A stretch of 45,382 nt of DNA, from the NCBI GenBank assembly GCA_016703335.1, contig JADJCG010000023.1, positions 1-45,382 of the forward strand, read 5' to 3'. The stretch comes from Caulobacteraceae bacterium. Its GTDB lineage: Bacteria > Pseudomonadota > Alphaproteobacteria > Caulobacterales > Aquidulcibacteraceae. A program made the translations under genes and the position numbers. The notes under the pieces are model-generated. The model worked only from the letters and a program-made list of their open reading frames with translations, made no database searches and had not been told where the DNA came from. Every line of letters begins with the position of its first letter. Position 1 is the stretch's first letter. Shown here one piece after another: positions 32,894-41,367 of the stretch.

Positions 32894-33522
32894 AACGCGC
32901 AGTAAGTCGCGTCGCTTTCAACGAACGCGCGCAACCGACCGTGGTGTGCGCCGACTAGATCTGGCCACTCGATCTCCATTAGCGCTAGCAGGCTGTGTAG
33001 ATCGTGCGGACCGAGCGACGTCTTGAAGTCTGCGTAATGATCTTGAAGCGTGCGCCATGCTTCGGCGCCGTCATCGCTCTTCACCAGCACAAAGCCGCTG
33101 TCGCGAATGACGAGATGCAGATTGGCTTCGCCCGGCGGCGCATCTACGCGCCACGGCGGAAAGCGCCGGTTCTCAGCTGCGTGGTAGAGGCAGATCGAAT
33201 TGCCCGCCGGATCGCGTAGCCAAGCCTCACGCCACAACCAGCTCTGCGCTTTGGGTTCGGTTTCGAACGCGATACCAGCGGCTTGCAAGCGTGCGACTTC
33301 GCTATCGAGGCCGACATCGCTGAGTTCGAAATAAAGCTGCGGTGCTTTGGTGCGCGGAATAGGGCCCTGGACAACGTGCAACGAAAACGTCGCCTCGCCC
33401 TTCGGCAGTTCGAACCGCGCATAGTGCGGGCTCTTCACGATTAGCCGCAGACCCAGCAGCTCATAAAAGGCGATCGAGGCGTCTAAATCGCTGGCAGGTG
33501 CGGTGACTTGGTTGAGGCGCAT
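32890..33522 (-). CDS. VOC-fold protein (glyoxalase/dioxygenase superfamily) with an extra C-terminal domain
   Basis: 210 residues. The first ~125 form a VOC module: MRLNQVTAPASDLDASIAFYELLGLRL, LYFELSDVGLDSEVARLQAAGIAF, then WLRDPAGNSICLYHAAENRRFPPW. The Glu and His metal ligands usual for the fold are not all clear. The C-terminal ~80 residues (FVLVKSDDGAEAWRTLQDHY..., ending VESDATYCAF) are not part of the VOC fold and are unknown to me. The ATG at 33522 is chosen where homology begins. It lies divergent from the DUF1203 gene. Confidence 0.75.
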   Translation of the reverse strand: MRLNQVTAPASDLDASIAFYELLGLRLIVKSPHYARFELPKGEATFSLHVVQGPIPRTKAPQLYFELSDVGLDSEVARLQAAGIAFETEPKAQSWLWREAWLRDPAGNSICLYHAAENRRFPPWRVDAPPGEANLHLVIRDSGFVLVKSDDGAEAWRTLQDHYADFKTSLGPHDLHSLLALMEIEWPDLVGAHHGRLRAFVESDATYCAF

Positions 33523-33585
33523 GACCTTCAGAATAACGTCCGAAAGCGGCCAGCGCAGCCGCGCGTTTTGAACCACATTGCCGGC

Positions 33586-34047
33586 ATGACATTCCAAATC
33601 ACCGGCCTCGACCCCGCCCCGTTCGCGCATCTTCACGCCCTGAGCGACACCCAACTCGAAACCGGCGGCATGCGCCGGGTGGTGGTCACCGAAAAGCCGG
33701 CCGCGCCGTGCCGCGTTACACTTGATGACGCCGAGATTGGCGAAAGCGTGATCCTACTCAACTATGCGCATCAGCCCGCCGACACCCCGTATCACCAGCA
33801 AGGTCCAATCTTCATCCGCGAAAGTTCAAGCCGGTTCGCGCGCGCCGGCGCCATTCCGCCGGCGCTCGCGCGCCGCACCCTGTCGCTGCGTGGCTTTGAT
33901 GCAAGCCACATGATGGTCGAAGCCGATCTCACCGAAGGCGCGGACGCCGCCGCCATGATCGAACGCTTCTTCGCCAATCCCGAAGTCGCTTACATCCACG
34001 CGCACTACGCGCGCCGTGGCTGCTTTGCTGCGCTGATCGAGCGCTAG
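33586..34047 (+). CDS. DUF1203-family protein
   Basis: 153 residues matching the DUF1203 pattern: MTFQITGLDPAPFAHLHALSD, the conserved CRVTLDDAEIGESVILLNYAHQ, SSRFARAG and the C-terminal YIHAHYARRGCFAALIER. No biochemical role is known for the family. The C-terminal YIHxHxARRGC stretch is the best conserved part. The ATG at 33586 follows 64 bases of divergent spacer. A REP-like palindrome lies just after the stop. Confidence 0.8.
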   Translation: MTFQITGLDPAPFAHLHALSDTQLETGGMRRVVVTEKPAAPCRVTLDDAEIGESVILLNYAHQPADTPYHQQGPIFIRESSSRFARAGAIPPALARRTLSLRGFDASHMMVEADLTEGADAAAMIERFFANPEVAYIHAHYARRGCFAALIER

Positions 34048-34059
34048 CATTCCGGCTTA

Positions 34060-34130
34060 GACAAGCTCAGGCTGACGCTGGTGGGCGGGCACAGCCGCCT
34101 GAATCTGCGTCAGCCTGATCCTGTCGAAGG
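34060..34130. repeat. REP-like intergenic palindrome, copy 2
   Basis: The left arm GACAAGCTCAGGCTGACGCT (34060-34079) is identical to the left arm of copy 1 at 16311-16330. The right arm (34107-34130) contains CCTGTCGAAGG. It lies between the DUF1203 gene and the deacylase gene. Confidence 0.75.
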
Positions 34131-34249
34131 GCGACGTCACCGGTGCTGCATGCGCGAACGCCGCGAACCTTCCGCCCCGACACCATTGCCATCCGCCCCC
34201 GTCGGCGCCTCTACTGGCGCCAACAAAATATAACGGGAGGTCGCGGCCC

Positions 34250-35989
34250 ATGCACGATCTAGTCATTCGTAACGGCGTCATCGTCGACGGCTCCGGCGCG
34301 CCGCGTTTTACCGGCGATGTCGCCATTGATGGCGGCCTCATCAGGGCCGTCGGCGCCAATGTCGGCAAGGGCAAGCAAGAGATCGACGCCGCTGGCAAAA
34401 TCGTCGCGCCCGGCTGGGTCGACATTCACACGCACTATGATGGCCAGGCCACCTGGGACCAGGAAATGGCGCCGTCGTCCTGGCACGGCGTCACCACCGT
34501 CGTGATGGGCAATTGCGGGGTCGGCTTCGCGCCGGCCAAGCCGGACAAACACGATTGGCTCATCGGCCTCATGGAAGGCGTCGAAGACATTCCCGGCACC
34601 GCGCTTGCAGAAGGCATGAGCTGGAACTGGGAGACGTTCCCCGAATACCTCGACGAACTCGAACGCCTGCCGCGCACCGTCGATGTCGGCACGCACGTCC
34701 CGCACGGCGCTGTGCGCGCCTACGTCATGGGCGAACGCGGCGCCCGCAATGAAGAGCCGACCGAAACCGACATCGCGCAAATGTCGAATGTCGTGGAGGA
34801 GGGCCTGCGCGCTGGCGCACTCGGCTTCTCCACCTCTCGCACCATCCTACACAAATCCGTCGATCGCGAACTCGTGCCTGGCACGACTGCGACCAAGGAG
34901 GAACTCATCGGTATCGGCCGCGCCATGGGCCGTGCAGGCTACGGCGTCTTCGAAATGGCTTCCGACCTGAAGCGTGAGTGGAATGAGTTCGAGTGGATGG
35001 GCGAGCTTTCACGCGAGACTGGCCTGCCGGTGACGTTCGCGGCGCTGCAATCCATCGCCAAGGAATTGCCGCTGCCTGAGCAGATCAGCGAGATGCGCGC
35101 GCAGAACGCCAAGGGCGCCAATATCGTCGCGCAGATTGCGCTGCGCGGAAACGGCATCGTCATGGCCTGGCAAGGCACGGTGCACCCGTTCCGCTTCCGC
35201 CCGGCCTGGCTCGAAATCATCGACAAGCCCTGGGCTGAACAACTGGCGCATCTGAAAGACCCGGCGTTCAAGCAGCGCATGATCACCGAAGACAATGTCT
35301 TCCCAGAAAGCGATCTCATCGGCCTCATGATGGTGGTCGCCGGCGGCTGGACGCTGCAATACGAAATGGGGCCGGACTTCAACTACGAGCCCACCCAAGC
35401 TGAAACGATTGCAGCGCGCGCGACGGAAGCGGGCGTGGCGCCCGCCGAGTACGCTTACGATCTGCTGATGCAGAACGACGGGACAGGCTTCGTCTATTTC
35501 CCGATCCTCAATTACGCGGATGGCAATCTGAACTTCCTCGAAGACCTGCAAGCGGCAGACGATTGCGTGAATTCGCTCTCAGATGGCGGCGCCCATTGCG
35601 GCACCATCTGCGATGCCGCTTCTCCGACCTTCATGCTTCAGCACTGGGTCCGCGACCGCGACGGCAAACGCATCAGCCTCGAAAGCGCGGTGAAGCGCCA
35701 ATCGCGCGATACGGCTCTGCTCTACGGCCTCTCAGATCGCGGCCTCATCGCGCCCGGCTATCTCGCCGACATCAACATCATCGATTTCGACGCGATCAAA
35801 CTCGGCAAACCCTGGCTCGCCTTCGATCTCCCCGCCGGCGGCAAACGCCTCTTACAAAAAGCCGACGGCTACATCGCCACCATCAAGTCCGGCCAAGTCA
35901 CCTTCCGCGACGGCGAATACCAAGGCATCCACCCAGGCAAACTCATCCGCGGCCCCCAAACCGCGCCGCAAGCGATGGCGGCGGAATAA
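34250..35989 (+). CDS. D-aminoacylase / N-acyl-D-amino-acid deacylase family amidohydrolase
   Basis: 579 residues of the amidohydrolase superfamily. The N-terminal MHDLVIRNGVIVDGSG strand and KIVAPGWVDIHTHYDGQATWD carry the HxH metal motif. SDGGAHCG near residue 445 and PGYLADINIIDFD near the end are typical of N-acyl-D-aspartate/glutamate deacylases. It probably hydrolyses N-acyl-D-amino acids in the cytoplasm; the exact substrate is not decidable by eye. CGGGAGG lies before the ATG. The start is confirmed by the family N-terminus. Confidence 0.88.
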   Translation: MHDLVIRNGVIVDGSGAPRFTGDVAIDGGLIRAVGANVGKGKQEIDAAGKIVAPGWVDIHTHYDGQATWDQEMAPSSWHGVTTVVMGNCGVGFAPAKPDKHDWLIGLMEGVEDIPGTALAEGMSWNWETFPEYLDELERLPRTVDVGTHVPHGAVRAYVMGERGARNEEPTETDIAQMSNVVEEGLRAGALGFSTSRTILHKSVDRELVPGTTATKEELIGIGRAMGRAGYGVFEMASDLKREWNEFEWMGELSRETGLPVTFAALQSIAKELPLPEQISEMRAQNAKGANIVAQIALRGNGIVMAWQGTVHPFRFRPAWLEIIDKPWAEQLAHLKDPAFKQRMITEDNVFPESDLIGLMMVVAGGWTLQYEMGPDFNYEPTQAETIAARATEAGVAPAEYAYDLLMQNDGTGFVYFPILNYADGNLNFLEDLQAADDCVNSLSDGGAHCGTICDAASPTFMLQHWVRDRDGKRISLESAVKRQSRDTALLYGLSDRGLIAPGYLADINIIDFDAIKLGKPWLAFDLPAGGKRLLQKADGYIATIKSGQVTFRDGEYQGIHPGKLIRGPQTAPQAMAAE

Positions 35990-36042
35990 CGAAGGCGAAG
36001 GCGCCCGGCGTGTTGGACCATCCCGCCGTTCTCGCGCTTCGT

Positions 36043-36207
36043 TCAGGTCGGCGGAAGAGCCGCAGCGCCGTTCAAAATCCAGAATGCGCTCATAAGGCCG
36101 ATCGCAGCCAAGCCTGAGACGATGAGCATGATGAGCAGGTGACGCCCATGCTTCCCGCCGCGCGCTTCAACTGAACTCAATTCGACATGATCTGCTATCC
36201 GTTTCAT
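36043..36207 (-). CDS. 54-aa single-helix membrane protein
   Basis: 54 residues. A polar N-terminal half (MKRIADHVELSSVEARGGKHGRH) is followed by one membrane helix (LLIMLIVSGLAAIGLMSAFW) and a short tail. GAAGGAGCGCGCG precedes the ATG at 36207, a good ribosome site. The start at 36309 would include an improbable Arg/Gly-rich leader. It is a small membrane protein of unknown role. It is convergent with the deacylase. Confidence 0.65.
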   Translation of the reverse strand: MKRIADHVELSSVEARGGKHGRHLLIMLIVSGLAAIGLMSAFWILNGAAALPPT

Positions 36208-36328
36208 CGCGCGCTCCTTCTTGCCACCGATGACAACGTTCCACGATCGATTGTGGTCCCGGCCGAAGCGCAGCGGCCGTCCGCAGACTGCGTGTGCGCC
36301 ATCGCACACGTGTCGCCGACAATGCTGT

Positions 36329-36553
36329 CTAATTCATCCGCTCACGCGCGGCGGCATAGGAGCACTTGCAGACCAGCCGGCCAACATCCCAAACTTCGAT
36401 GTCGCATGTCTCGCTGAGCAGAGACGCGCCAGTCTCTGCTGCGACCGCGTCATCTGGGCAGTCAGTCCATTGAAAGCTATCGACGATGTCGAACTGATCT
36501 ACGGCGATAAAACTATAGGCGGTCATTGCGCTGGTGTGGATGCGTGCGGTCAT
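36329..36553 (-). CDS. hypothetical protein (74 aa)
   Basis: MTARIHTSAMTAYSFIAV... with SLLSETCDIEVWDVGRLVCKC near the C-terminus. Pattern resembles small alphaproteobacterial proteins with a VEVWDG-RLV tail, though I cannot name the family. Its ATG directly follows the TAG of the next gene upstream (no bases between), so it is the second of a coupled pair. A start at the ninth codon is possible. Confidence 0.5.
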   Translation of the reverse strand: MTARIHTSAMTAYSFIAVDQFDIVDSFQWTDCPDDAVAAETGASLLSETCDIEVWDVGRLVCKCSYAAARERMN

Positions 36554-36775
36554 CTACGAGGCGAGATGTCCGAGGATGCCGCTTTGCCGGGCGACCTCCG
36601 ACATCAAGGTTCGGGCGCGCGCGACACCTACCGGGTCGTCATCTGCGCCAGTGCGCCCGCCGAGTCTCACCACAACTTGATGAACCAGAAAGTGCGCCTC
36701 GTTCAGATCATTTGTGTACTCACGCGCCCAGGGCAACAATTCTGGACCGAGACCGATAACTTGATTTGGTGACAT
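36554..36775 (-). CDS. hypothetical protein (73 aa), sigma-factor-like N-terminus
   Basis: MSPNQVIGLGPELLPWAREYTNDLNEAHFLVHQVVVRL resembles by pattern the first helices of ECF sigma region 2 (LLPWAR... with spaced Leu). The rest (VGVARARTLMSEVARQSGIL) is helical. No region 4 exists, so it is not a full sigma factor; it may be a fragment or an anti-sigma-interacting domain. No strong ribosome site. Its stop abuts the start of the 74-aa gene. Confidence 0.4.
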   Translation of the reverse strand: MSPNQVIGLGPELLPWAREYTNDLNEAHFLVHQVVVRLGGRTGADDDPVGVARARTLMSEVARQSGILGHLAS

Positions 36776-36802
36776 GCGATTTCTTGAACCTCTGGCTCAC
36801 AC

Positions 36803-36952
36803 CTAGGGCGCCTTTTCTTCTCCAGTCGGTGCGGCAGATGACACATTGCGAACTTCCGCTGTTATCGGCTGCGAGAGCCCCGCTACGCGACGTGCGAGAT
36901 GTCGGCATTTGGCCGCTATTCGCCGTAAGTCGTCGTAGGAAATTTGGCGCAC
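36803..36952 (-). CDS. possible small protein (49 aa, GTG start)
   Basis: From a GTG at 36952 the frame reads MRQISYDDLRRIAAKCRHLARRVAG and then a polar tail ending GEEKAP. The ELRR-x-A-x-CR-x-LAR pattern recalls short helical proteins common in alphaproteobacteria. The ribosome site is weak. The reading frame extends back to 37021 inside the CPBP gene. It lies in line with the genes on either side; real only with moderate likelihood. Confidence 0.3.
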   Translation of the reverse strand: MRQISYDDLRRIAAKCRHLARRVAGLSQPITAEVRNVSSAAPTGEEKAP

Positions 36953-36962
36953 GTTCGGTTGG

Positions 36963-37859
36963 CTAACCGACTTCTGCGCTGTTCCGCAGTCGCCAGAGAA
37001 GCGTTGCGACTCCGCCAACAAAAAATGTCAAACAAACCACGCTGCCCTCTGGTCCCTGCGAACCGCCAGTGAGGAGGTCCGGCCCGTGCGGCACAAGCTT
37101 CACCAGAAGCGCCGACACGCCCGCGTCAAATCCGGTAACCGGCAAATCGAAGCCCGTTGCGAGCAGCCAATTCCACCCAACGTGCCATCCCATGACGCCC
37201 CAGATATTTCGCGCCTTGAGCGCCCAAAGGCAGGCGAAGGCTGAAAACAGAAAGACGCCGGCCGCGATGAGCGGCTCCTGGCCTCGACTGTAGTGCAGCA
37301 AGGTGAACGCAGCGCATGTCAGTATGACGGCGAGGGCGACATTGAACTTACGTGCGAGCACGGACATCAGCCAGCCGCGAAAGATGATCTCCTCGACGCT
37401 GGCCTGAACCGCGAAGCACAAAAATAGAATGCCGATGCTGATCAAGTCTCGTGGCGCAAAGAAAGCGCTCGCAAATCCGTCCGGTTGGTATCCACCCGCC
37501 GCCCAGATCGCAGCAACAACTGCTCCGATGGTCGCGATGCCTATAGCGATGCCACGCGCAAACGACATCGCCCCGCCACTCGAAGTCAAGCCGATGGTGC
37601 GGAGTGGCCGACGTTCGACGAACGTGACCCACGCAAGTACCAGTGCTCCGGTGATTGCGAATGGGATGAGTAGGAAGGCATACAGGCCGTAAGCGCCTAT
37701 CGGATCGCCACGATTATCTACGAAGCCCCATCGAATGAACGGCTCGTCGGTCAAAATCACCGGAGCGGCCACAAAGAAAATCAAGAGAAACGGCGCCAAC
37801 GCTCCCCAGGGTATCCATCCCTTTGCGGGTTCCGGCGAGAACAGCGATGTCTTCTTCAT
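36963..37859 (-). CDS. CPBP-family intramembrane metalloprotease, second copy
   Basis: 298 residues with about eight membrane helices. Motifs of the family: SVEEIIFRGWL (EExxxR), AFTLLHYSRGQ (second His motif) and MGWHVGWNWLLAT (third His motif). Unlike the first CPBP (22876) it is not linked to an SPFH gene. It is the first of a possible minus-strand line of small genes down to 36329 and lies downstream of the AraC gene on the same strand (22 bases). Function unknown. Confidence 0.85.
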   Translation of the reverse strand: MKKTSLFSPEPAKGWIPWGALAPFLLIFFVAAPVILTDEPFIRWGFVDNRGDPIGAYGLYAFLLIPFAITGALVLAWVTFVERRPLRTIGLTSSGGAMSFARGIAIGIATIGAVVAAIWAAGGYQPDGFASAFFAPRDLISIGILFLCFAVQASVEEIIFRGWLMSVLARKFNVALAVILTCAAFTLLHYSRGQEPLIAAGVFLFSAFACLWALKARNIWGVMGWHVGWNWLLATGFDLPVTGFDAGVSALLVKLVPHGPDLLTGGSQGPEGSVVCLTFFVGGVATLLWRLRNSAEVG

Positions 37860-37881
37860 CGCGCTTTAGTGCGGCAACAAA

Positions 37882-38703
37882 TTAGACGATTCTAGAATGA
37901 TCGTGCGAACGCCGCATGCCCATAACCCAAGCTTTTGGCGTTAACCCGTAGGCTTGCTTGAACACACGTCCGAAATGGCTCTGGTCCGAAAAGCCGCACT
38001 CGTGGGCAATTTCGGCGATTGCGCCGCCGTCGCGCATCATGCGGCGCGCCAGGTCCAGCCGTCGCAAGCTCAGATATCTGTACGGACTGGTGCCGAACAT
38101 GGCGCGAAAATCGCGCGACAACTGCCAGCGGCAATGGCCCGTCGCGCGTTCCAATTCTTCAAGCGAAAATCCACGTGAGAGATTGGCCTCTATATACTCG
38201 CGCGCACCGGCGGCAGCTTCCCGATTGGCCCGCTTGACGGCGACGGCCGCGCCCGCGCTCGCCTGCAGCGCGAGCGCCAAATCGTAGAGGGCGTCCTGAT
38301 ACTCGAGTCTCGACAACGGTCGCTCGAAATCCTCCAGCAGAGCTGCAGCCGCTTGATGCAGTCCTGGGTCAATCGACACGCCGCCTTCGACGAACGGCAG
38401 CGCCTGACCATTAAGCGCTTCTTGTATATCGGCTGGAGAGATGTAGGCCGCGCGATAGCGAAAGGCCTGGTCGTCGCCGGCGCGACCGTCATGTTTTTCG
38501 TCGGGGTGCAGGATGACGATCTGTCCAGGATAAGACGCCCTTCCGGCGCCACGATAAGTGAAGCTTTGAATGCCGCTCAGCGTGATGCCAATTGTATAAG
38601 TGTCGTGGCGGTGGGGAGCGTACGCCACGCCGCTAAGGCAAGCCTCAATGCGCTGAATTTCGCCGGGAGCCTCGACAAACCAGTAAGTGCAAGGGTCAGC
38701 CAT
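37882..38703 (-). CDS. AraC-family transcriptional regulator
   Basis: 273 residues. An N-terminal cupin ligand domain (YAPHRHDTYTIGITLSG with the HxH pattern) is followed by two helix-turn-helices: GFSLEELERATGHCRWQLSRDFRAMFGTSP and AIAEIAHECGFSDQSHFGRVFKQAYGLTP. The pattern matches AraC proteins that sense small molecules. The CPBP gene follows at a 22-base distance and is the obvious regulatory target, but this is inference. Start: ATG at 38703. Confidence 0.88.
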   Translation of the reverse strand: MADPCTYWFVEAPGEIQRIEACLSGVAYAPHRHDTYTIGITLSGIQSFTYRGAGRASYPGQIVILHPDEKHDGRAGDDQAFRYRAAYISPADIQEALNGQALPFVEGGVSIDPGLHQAAAALLEDFERPLSRLEYQDALYDLALALQASAGAAVAVKRANREAAAGAREYIEANLSRGFSLEELERATGHCRWQLSRDFRAMFGTSPYRYLSLRRLDLARRMMRDGGAIAEIAHECGFSDQSHFGRVFKQAYGLTPKAWVMGMRRSHDHSRIV

Positions 38704-38958
38704 TCGAATGTCGCACTCTCTTCGCTAAGAGCCGAACCAGCCCCCTCGCCTTAGGGCATTTGTCCAGCGCCCCACAATGATGCATTCGCTCGGAGAGTTG
38801 GATGCGGACGGCGGCTTCGGGCCAAATCGCCGCTCATCTCGCCAACATGCAGCCGCCCGCGCAAAGCTGGGAAGAGGGGGGAAGACGCGCGCCGAACTCC
38901 AAAGGCGGCTCGCCAGATTCTGCGGCGACCACAACGCCCTATACCGCTGGCGCGCGCC
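38704..38958. other. intergenic stretch before the dipeptidase; possible remnant
   Basis: No confident gene. Frames here overlap heavily. A plus-strand frame reads ...GKTRAELQRRLARFCGDHNALYRWRAP then stops at 38962, while the frame that continues into the dipeptidase begins at GTG 38959, one base away. One indel near 38951-38957 would fuse them. I cannot tell a short upstream gene from noise. Confidence 0.3.
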
Positions 38959-39171
38959 GTGAAATTTTGGGAAGAGATGGCCGCTGAGGCGCGACGCATC
39001 GGCGCGCCAATGCCGTCGCCGATGCCGCCATGTACGCCACGTTGGGCCGATAAGCTGCCGGAGGATTTGCGCCGGCGCGTCATGGAAGCATGTCCGCCGC
39101 CCTCGGTATTGCCGCCAGATGCTTCAATGGGTAGCGAATGCATCTCGCTCGGAGCGGATTGGGTGCGTGAG

Positions 39172-40321
39172 ATGATGCCAGGATCAAAACTCAATCGTCG
39201 CGACGCGCTGTTTATTGCCAGCGCAACGCTCGCCACTGCTGCGCTGGCGCCGGACGCCAGCGCGCAACGCCGCCGTTCGGCGTGGCGGCCTTACCGGCGC
39301 ACGATCTCAATCGACGGCGCCGGCGGCTTATCGCTTGGCTGGTTGGAGCTTGACGATCCCGGGGTCGCTGCGGATCTCGCCGCCGCACGCGCCTCCGGTT
39401 TGCGCGGAATTGTTCTGACGCTCGCGCCGCAAGGTCAGTTCTGGATGGACGACGCGGCCATCGCACGAGTCCATGCGACGATCGAAAAGTGGAATACGAT
39501 CATCGGCGGCATCCCGGCACTTGCTGCTTGTGCGTAGTGGCGCCGATCTCATCCGCGCGCGCGATGAAAGCAAGCTCGGCATTATCTACACCTTCCAGGG
39601 CGCCGAGCCGCTTGGCGAAGATGTCGATCGCGTGCCGATGTATCGCGAGCTTGGCGTGCGCGTGATCCAACTCACGCACAACCGCCGCAACCTGGTCGGT
39701 GATGGCTGCATGCAAAGCGGCAATGCCGGCCTCAGCAATTTCGGTCACAAGGTTGTCGAACGACTGAACGCCGAGAAAATGGTAGTGGACCTTGCGCACG
39801 GTTCGGCGCGCACGATCGTTGAAGGCATCGCAGCCTCAAGCGCGCCGCCTTTGATCAGCCACACTGGCTGCCGCGCGCTTGCCGATCACCCACGCAATGT
39901 CGATGACGCGACCCTGCGCGCATTGGCCGAAAAGGGTGGCGTCGCCGGCATCATTTTCTGGCCGTACTTGCGTGTCGATACTCAGCCCATGGCCATCGAC
40001 GTGATCCAGCACATCGAACACGCAATCAATGTCTGCGGTGAAGATCACGTCGGCATCGGCACCGATGCGGGTGTCGCGCCAATCGATCGCACGCCGGAGT
40101 TCGAGACCGAAAACCGTGATTGGGTCGCATACGCCGTTGACGACGGCATTTTTCAGCGCGGTCGTCCGGCTGATCTCTACACGTTCATTCCGGATCTTAA
40201 TAACGCCGACCGCTTCGATACGCTCGCTGGCATGCTCTCGCGTCGCGGTCATTCCGATGCGCGGATCGCTAAAGTGCTCGGCGAGAATTTCGCGCGTGTG
40301 ATGACGGATGTGTGGGGCTAA
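39172..40321 (+). pseudogene. membrane dipeptidase (M19, renal-dipeptidase family), frameshifted
   Basis: About 382 residues after repair. LNRRDALFIASATLATAALAPDASAQ is a Tat-like signal (twin Arg). The catalytic domain continues after a frame break near 39503-39511: the first frame stops at 39537, while a +1 frame reads HLLLVRSGADLIRARDESKLGIIYTFQGAEPLG. Further motifs are VIQLTHNRRNLVGDG, MVVDLAHGSARTI, LISHTGCRAL, and HVGIGTDAGVAP, the metal-ligand-bearing segments of M19 enzymes, which hydrolyse dipeptides with two zinc ions. The reading frame upstream (from 38959) is open and might extend the N-terminus by 71 residues, but a Tat signal deep inside is less likely. A 9-base gap leads to a lipoprotein gene. 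Confidence 0.75.
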
Positions 40322-40330
40322 TTGAGAGTG

Positions 40331-40810
40331 ATGATGTCTCGAATGAAGTTCTTTGTCGTTGCCGCAGCTTTGGCTCTCTCCGCTTGCGCCGGCGCGCCGC
40401 CGCCAGAGCCCGCGAATATCCGCCAGATTGTCTCGACAACCTCGTTCGGCATGTGTGTCGGCTATTGCACGACGCGGCTCGAGATCTCACAGGGACGGGC
40501 AGTGCTCATTCGCGAAGCGCGCGGTGGTCGTGGCGCGCCGCAGAACTTGCCCGAGCAACGCTACACCGCGGTGCTGACGCCCGACGAATGGGACGCCATC
40601 GAGCAACTCGCCGCGAACACCAATCTCTCCGGCTTGCCGCCGGTGATCGGTTGCCCTGATTGCGCCGACGGCGGCGCGGAATCTTTGACCATCCAAGCCG
40701 AAGGCCAGCCACGCACAATTTCGTTTGAGTTCAATGCATCCGTGCCGCAAGCCGCGCCTTTGCTGGAACGTATCCGCGCTTTGCGCGCGCGTTTGACGCC
40801 CGCAGAATAA
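40331..40810 (+). CDS. lipoprotein, possible DUF6438-like
   Basis: 159 residues. The lipobox LALSAC ends the signal (cysteine near residue 18). ...STTSFGMCVGYCTTRLEISQGRAVL is followed by ...RYTAVLTPDEWDAIEQLAANT, then CPDCADGG and a C-terminal region. The C-x(3)-C motif with hydrophobic strand resembles DUF6438-type sequences, which I treat as tentative. It lies just downstream of the dipeptidase gene and is likely co-transcribed. An ATG at 40334 or 40343 is also possible. Confidence 0.7.
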   Translation: MMSRMKFFVVAAALALSACAGAPPPEPANIRQIVSTTSFGMCVGYCTTRLEISQGRAVLIREARGGRGAPQNLPEQRYTAVLTPDEWDAIEQLAANTNLSGLPPVIGCPDCADGGAESLTIQAEGQPRTISFEFNASVPQAAPLLERIRALRARLTPAE

Positions 40811-40887
40811 GCGCGTTGGCACGGCTTTCGCCTTATCTTTACCGCATGCGCGCGCCAGCGTCCTTGTGCGAGGTGGAGGCTAATCTC

Positions 40888-41367
40888 ATGCGCGCGCTCA
40901 GCGTCGTTACGCTCTGCTTGTTGCTAGCAGGGTGCTTCTCTTCAAGCGGCCCAGTGTTTTCGGCCGACCGCGGCCAGTGTCCGTTCACGACGCCGACGCT
41001 TTACGAAGAAACCGAAGAGCCGAACCGCTTCCTATTCGAAACTGAAGGCAATTATTGCAAGGTCACCGGTCCGGACGGTGATGTAACGCTCGCACTCTTC
41101 ATCCCAATCGGCCGCGAACGCTGGATCGTTCAAGGCGATGAAGCCAGTCCCACTTACATGATCATGCGCCGCAGCGGCGATCGGCTGAGGCAATATCTGC
41201 CGCGTTGTCAGGATTACTCTGCATCGCGGCTACGCCGTCTCGGCATCACCTTCGACGAAGAACGCCGGTATTGCACTGTCACCGAGGCGAGTCAGGTCGA
41301 GACGCTTTTCCGCTCTGCCGGCGGCCGCATGATGGGCGCGTATCGCCGCGTCCGCGACGAGCGTTAG
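40888..41367 (+). CDS. lipoprotein of unknown function
   Basis: 159 residues with lipobox LLLAGC (cysteine near residue 15). AGGTGGAGG precedes the ATG at 40888; an earlier ATG at 40846 lacks a ribosome site. Mature features: RGQCPFTTPTLYEETEEPNRFLFETEGNYCKV, LALFIPIGRERWIVQGDE, CQDYSASRLRRLGI, and RRYCTVTEASQVETLF, with four cysteines that may pair. Function unknown. Its stop interlocks with that of the convergent TetR gene (TTAG, 41364-41367). Confidence 0.75.
   Translation: MRALSVVTLCLLLAGCFSSSGPVFSADRGQCPFTTPTLYEETEEPNRFLFETEGNYCKVTGPDGDVTLALFIPIGRERWIVQGDEASPTYMIMRRSGDRLRQYLPRCQDYSASRLRRLGITFDEERRYCTVTEASQVETLFRSAGGRMMGAYRRVRDER

Noticed and set aside
36720..36908. 62-residue minus-strand ORF
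   Set aside because: It overlaps the 49- and 73-residue ORFs in another frame and has very high Arg/Ser content and no ribosome site.
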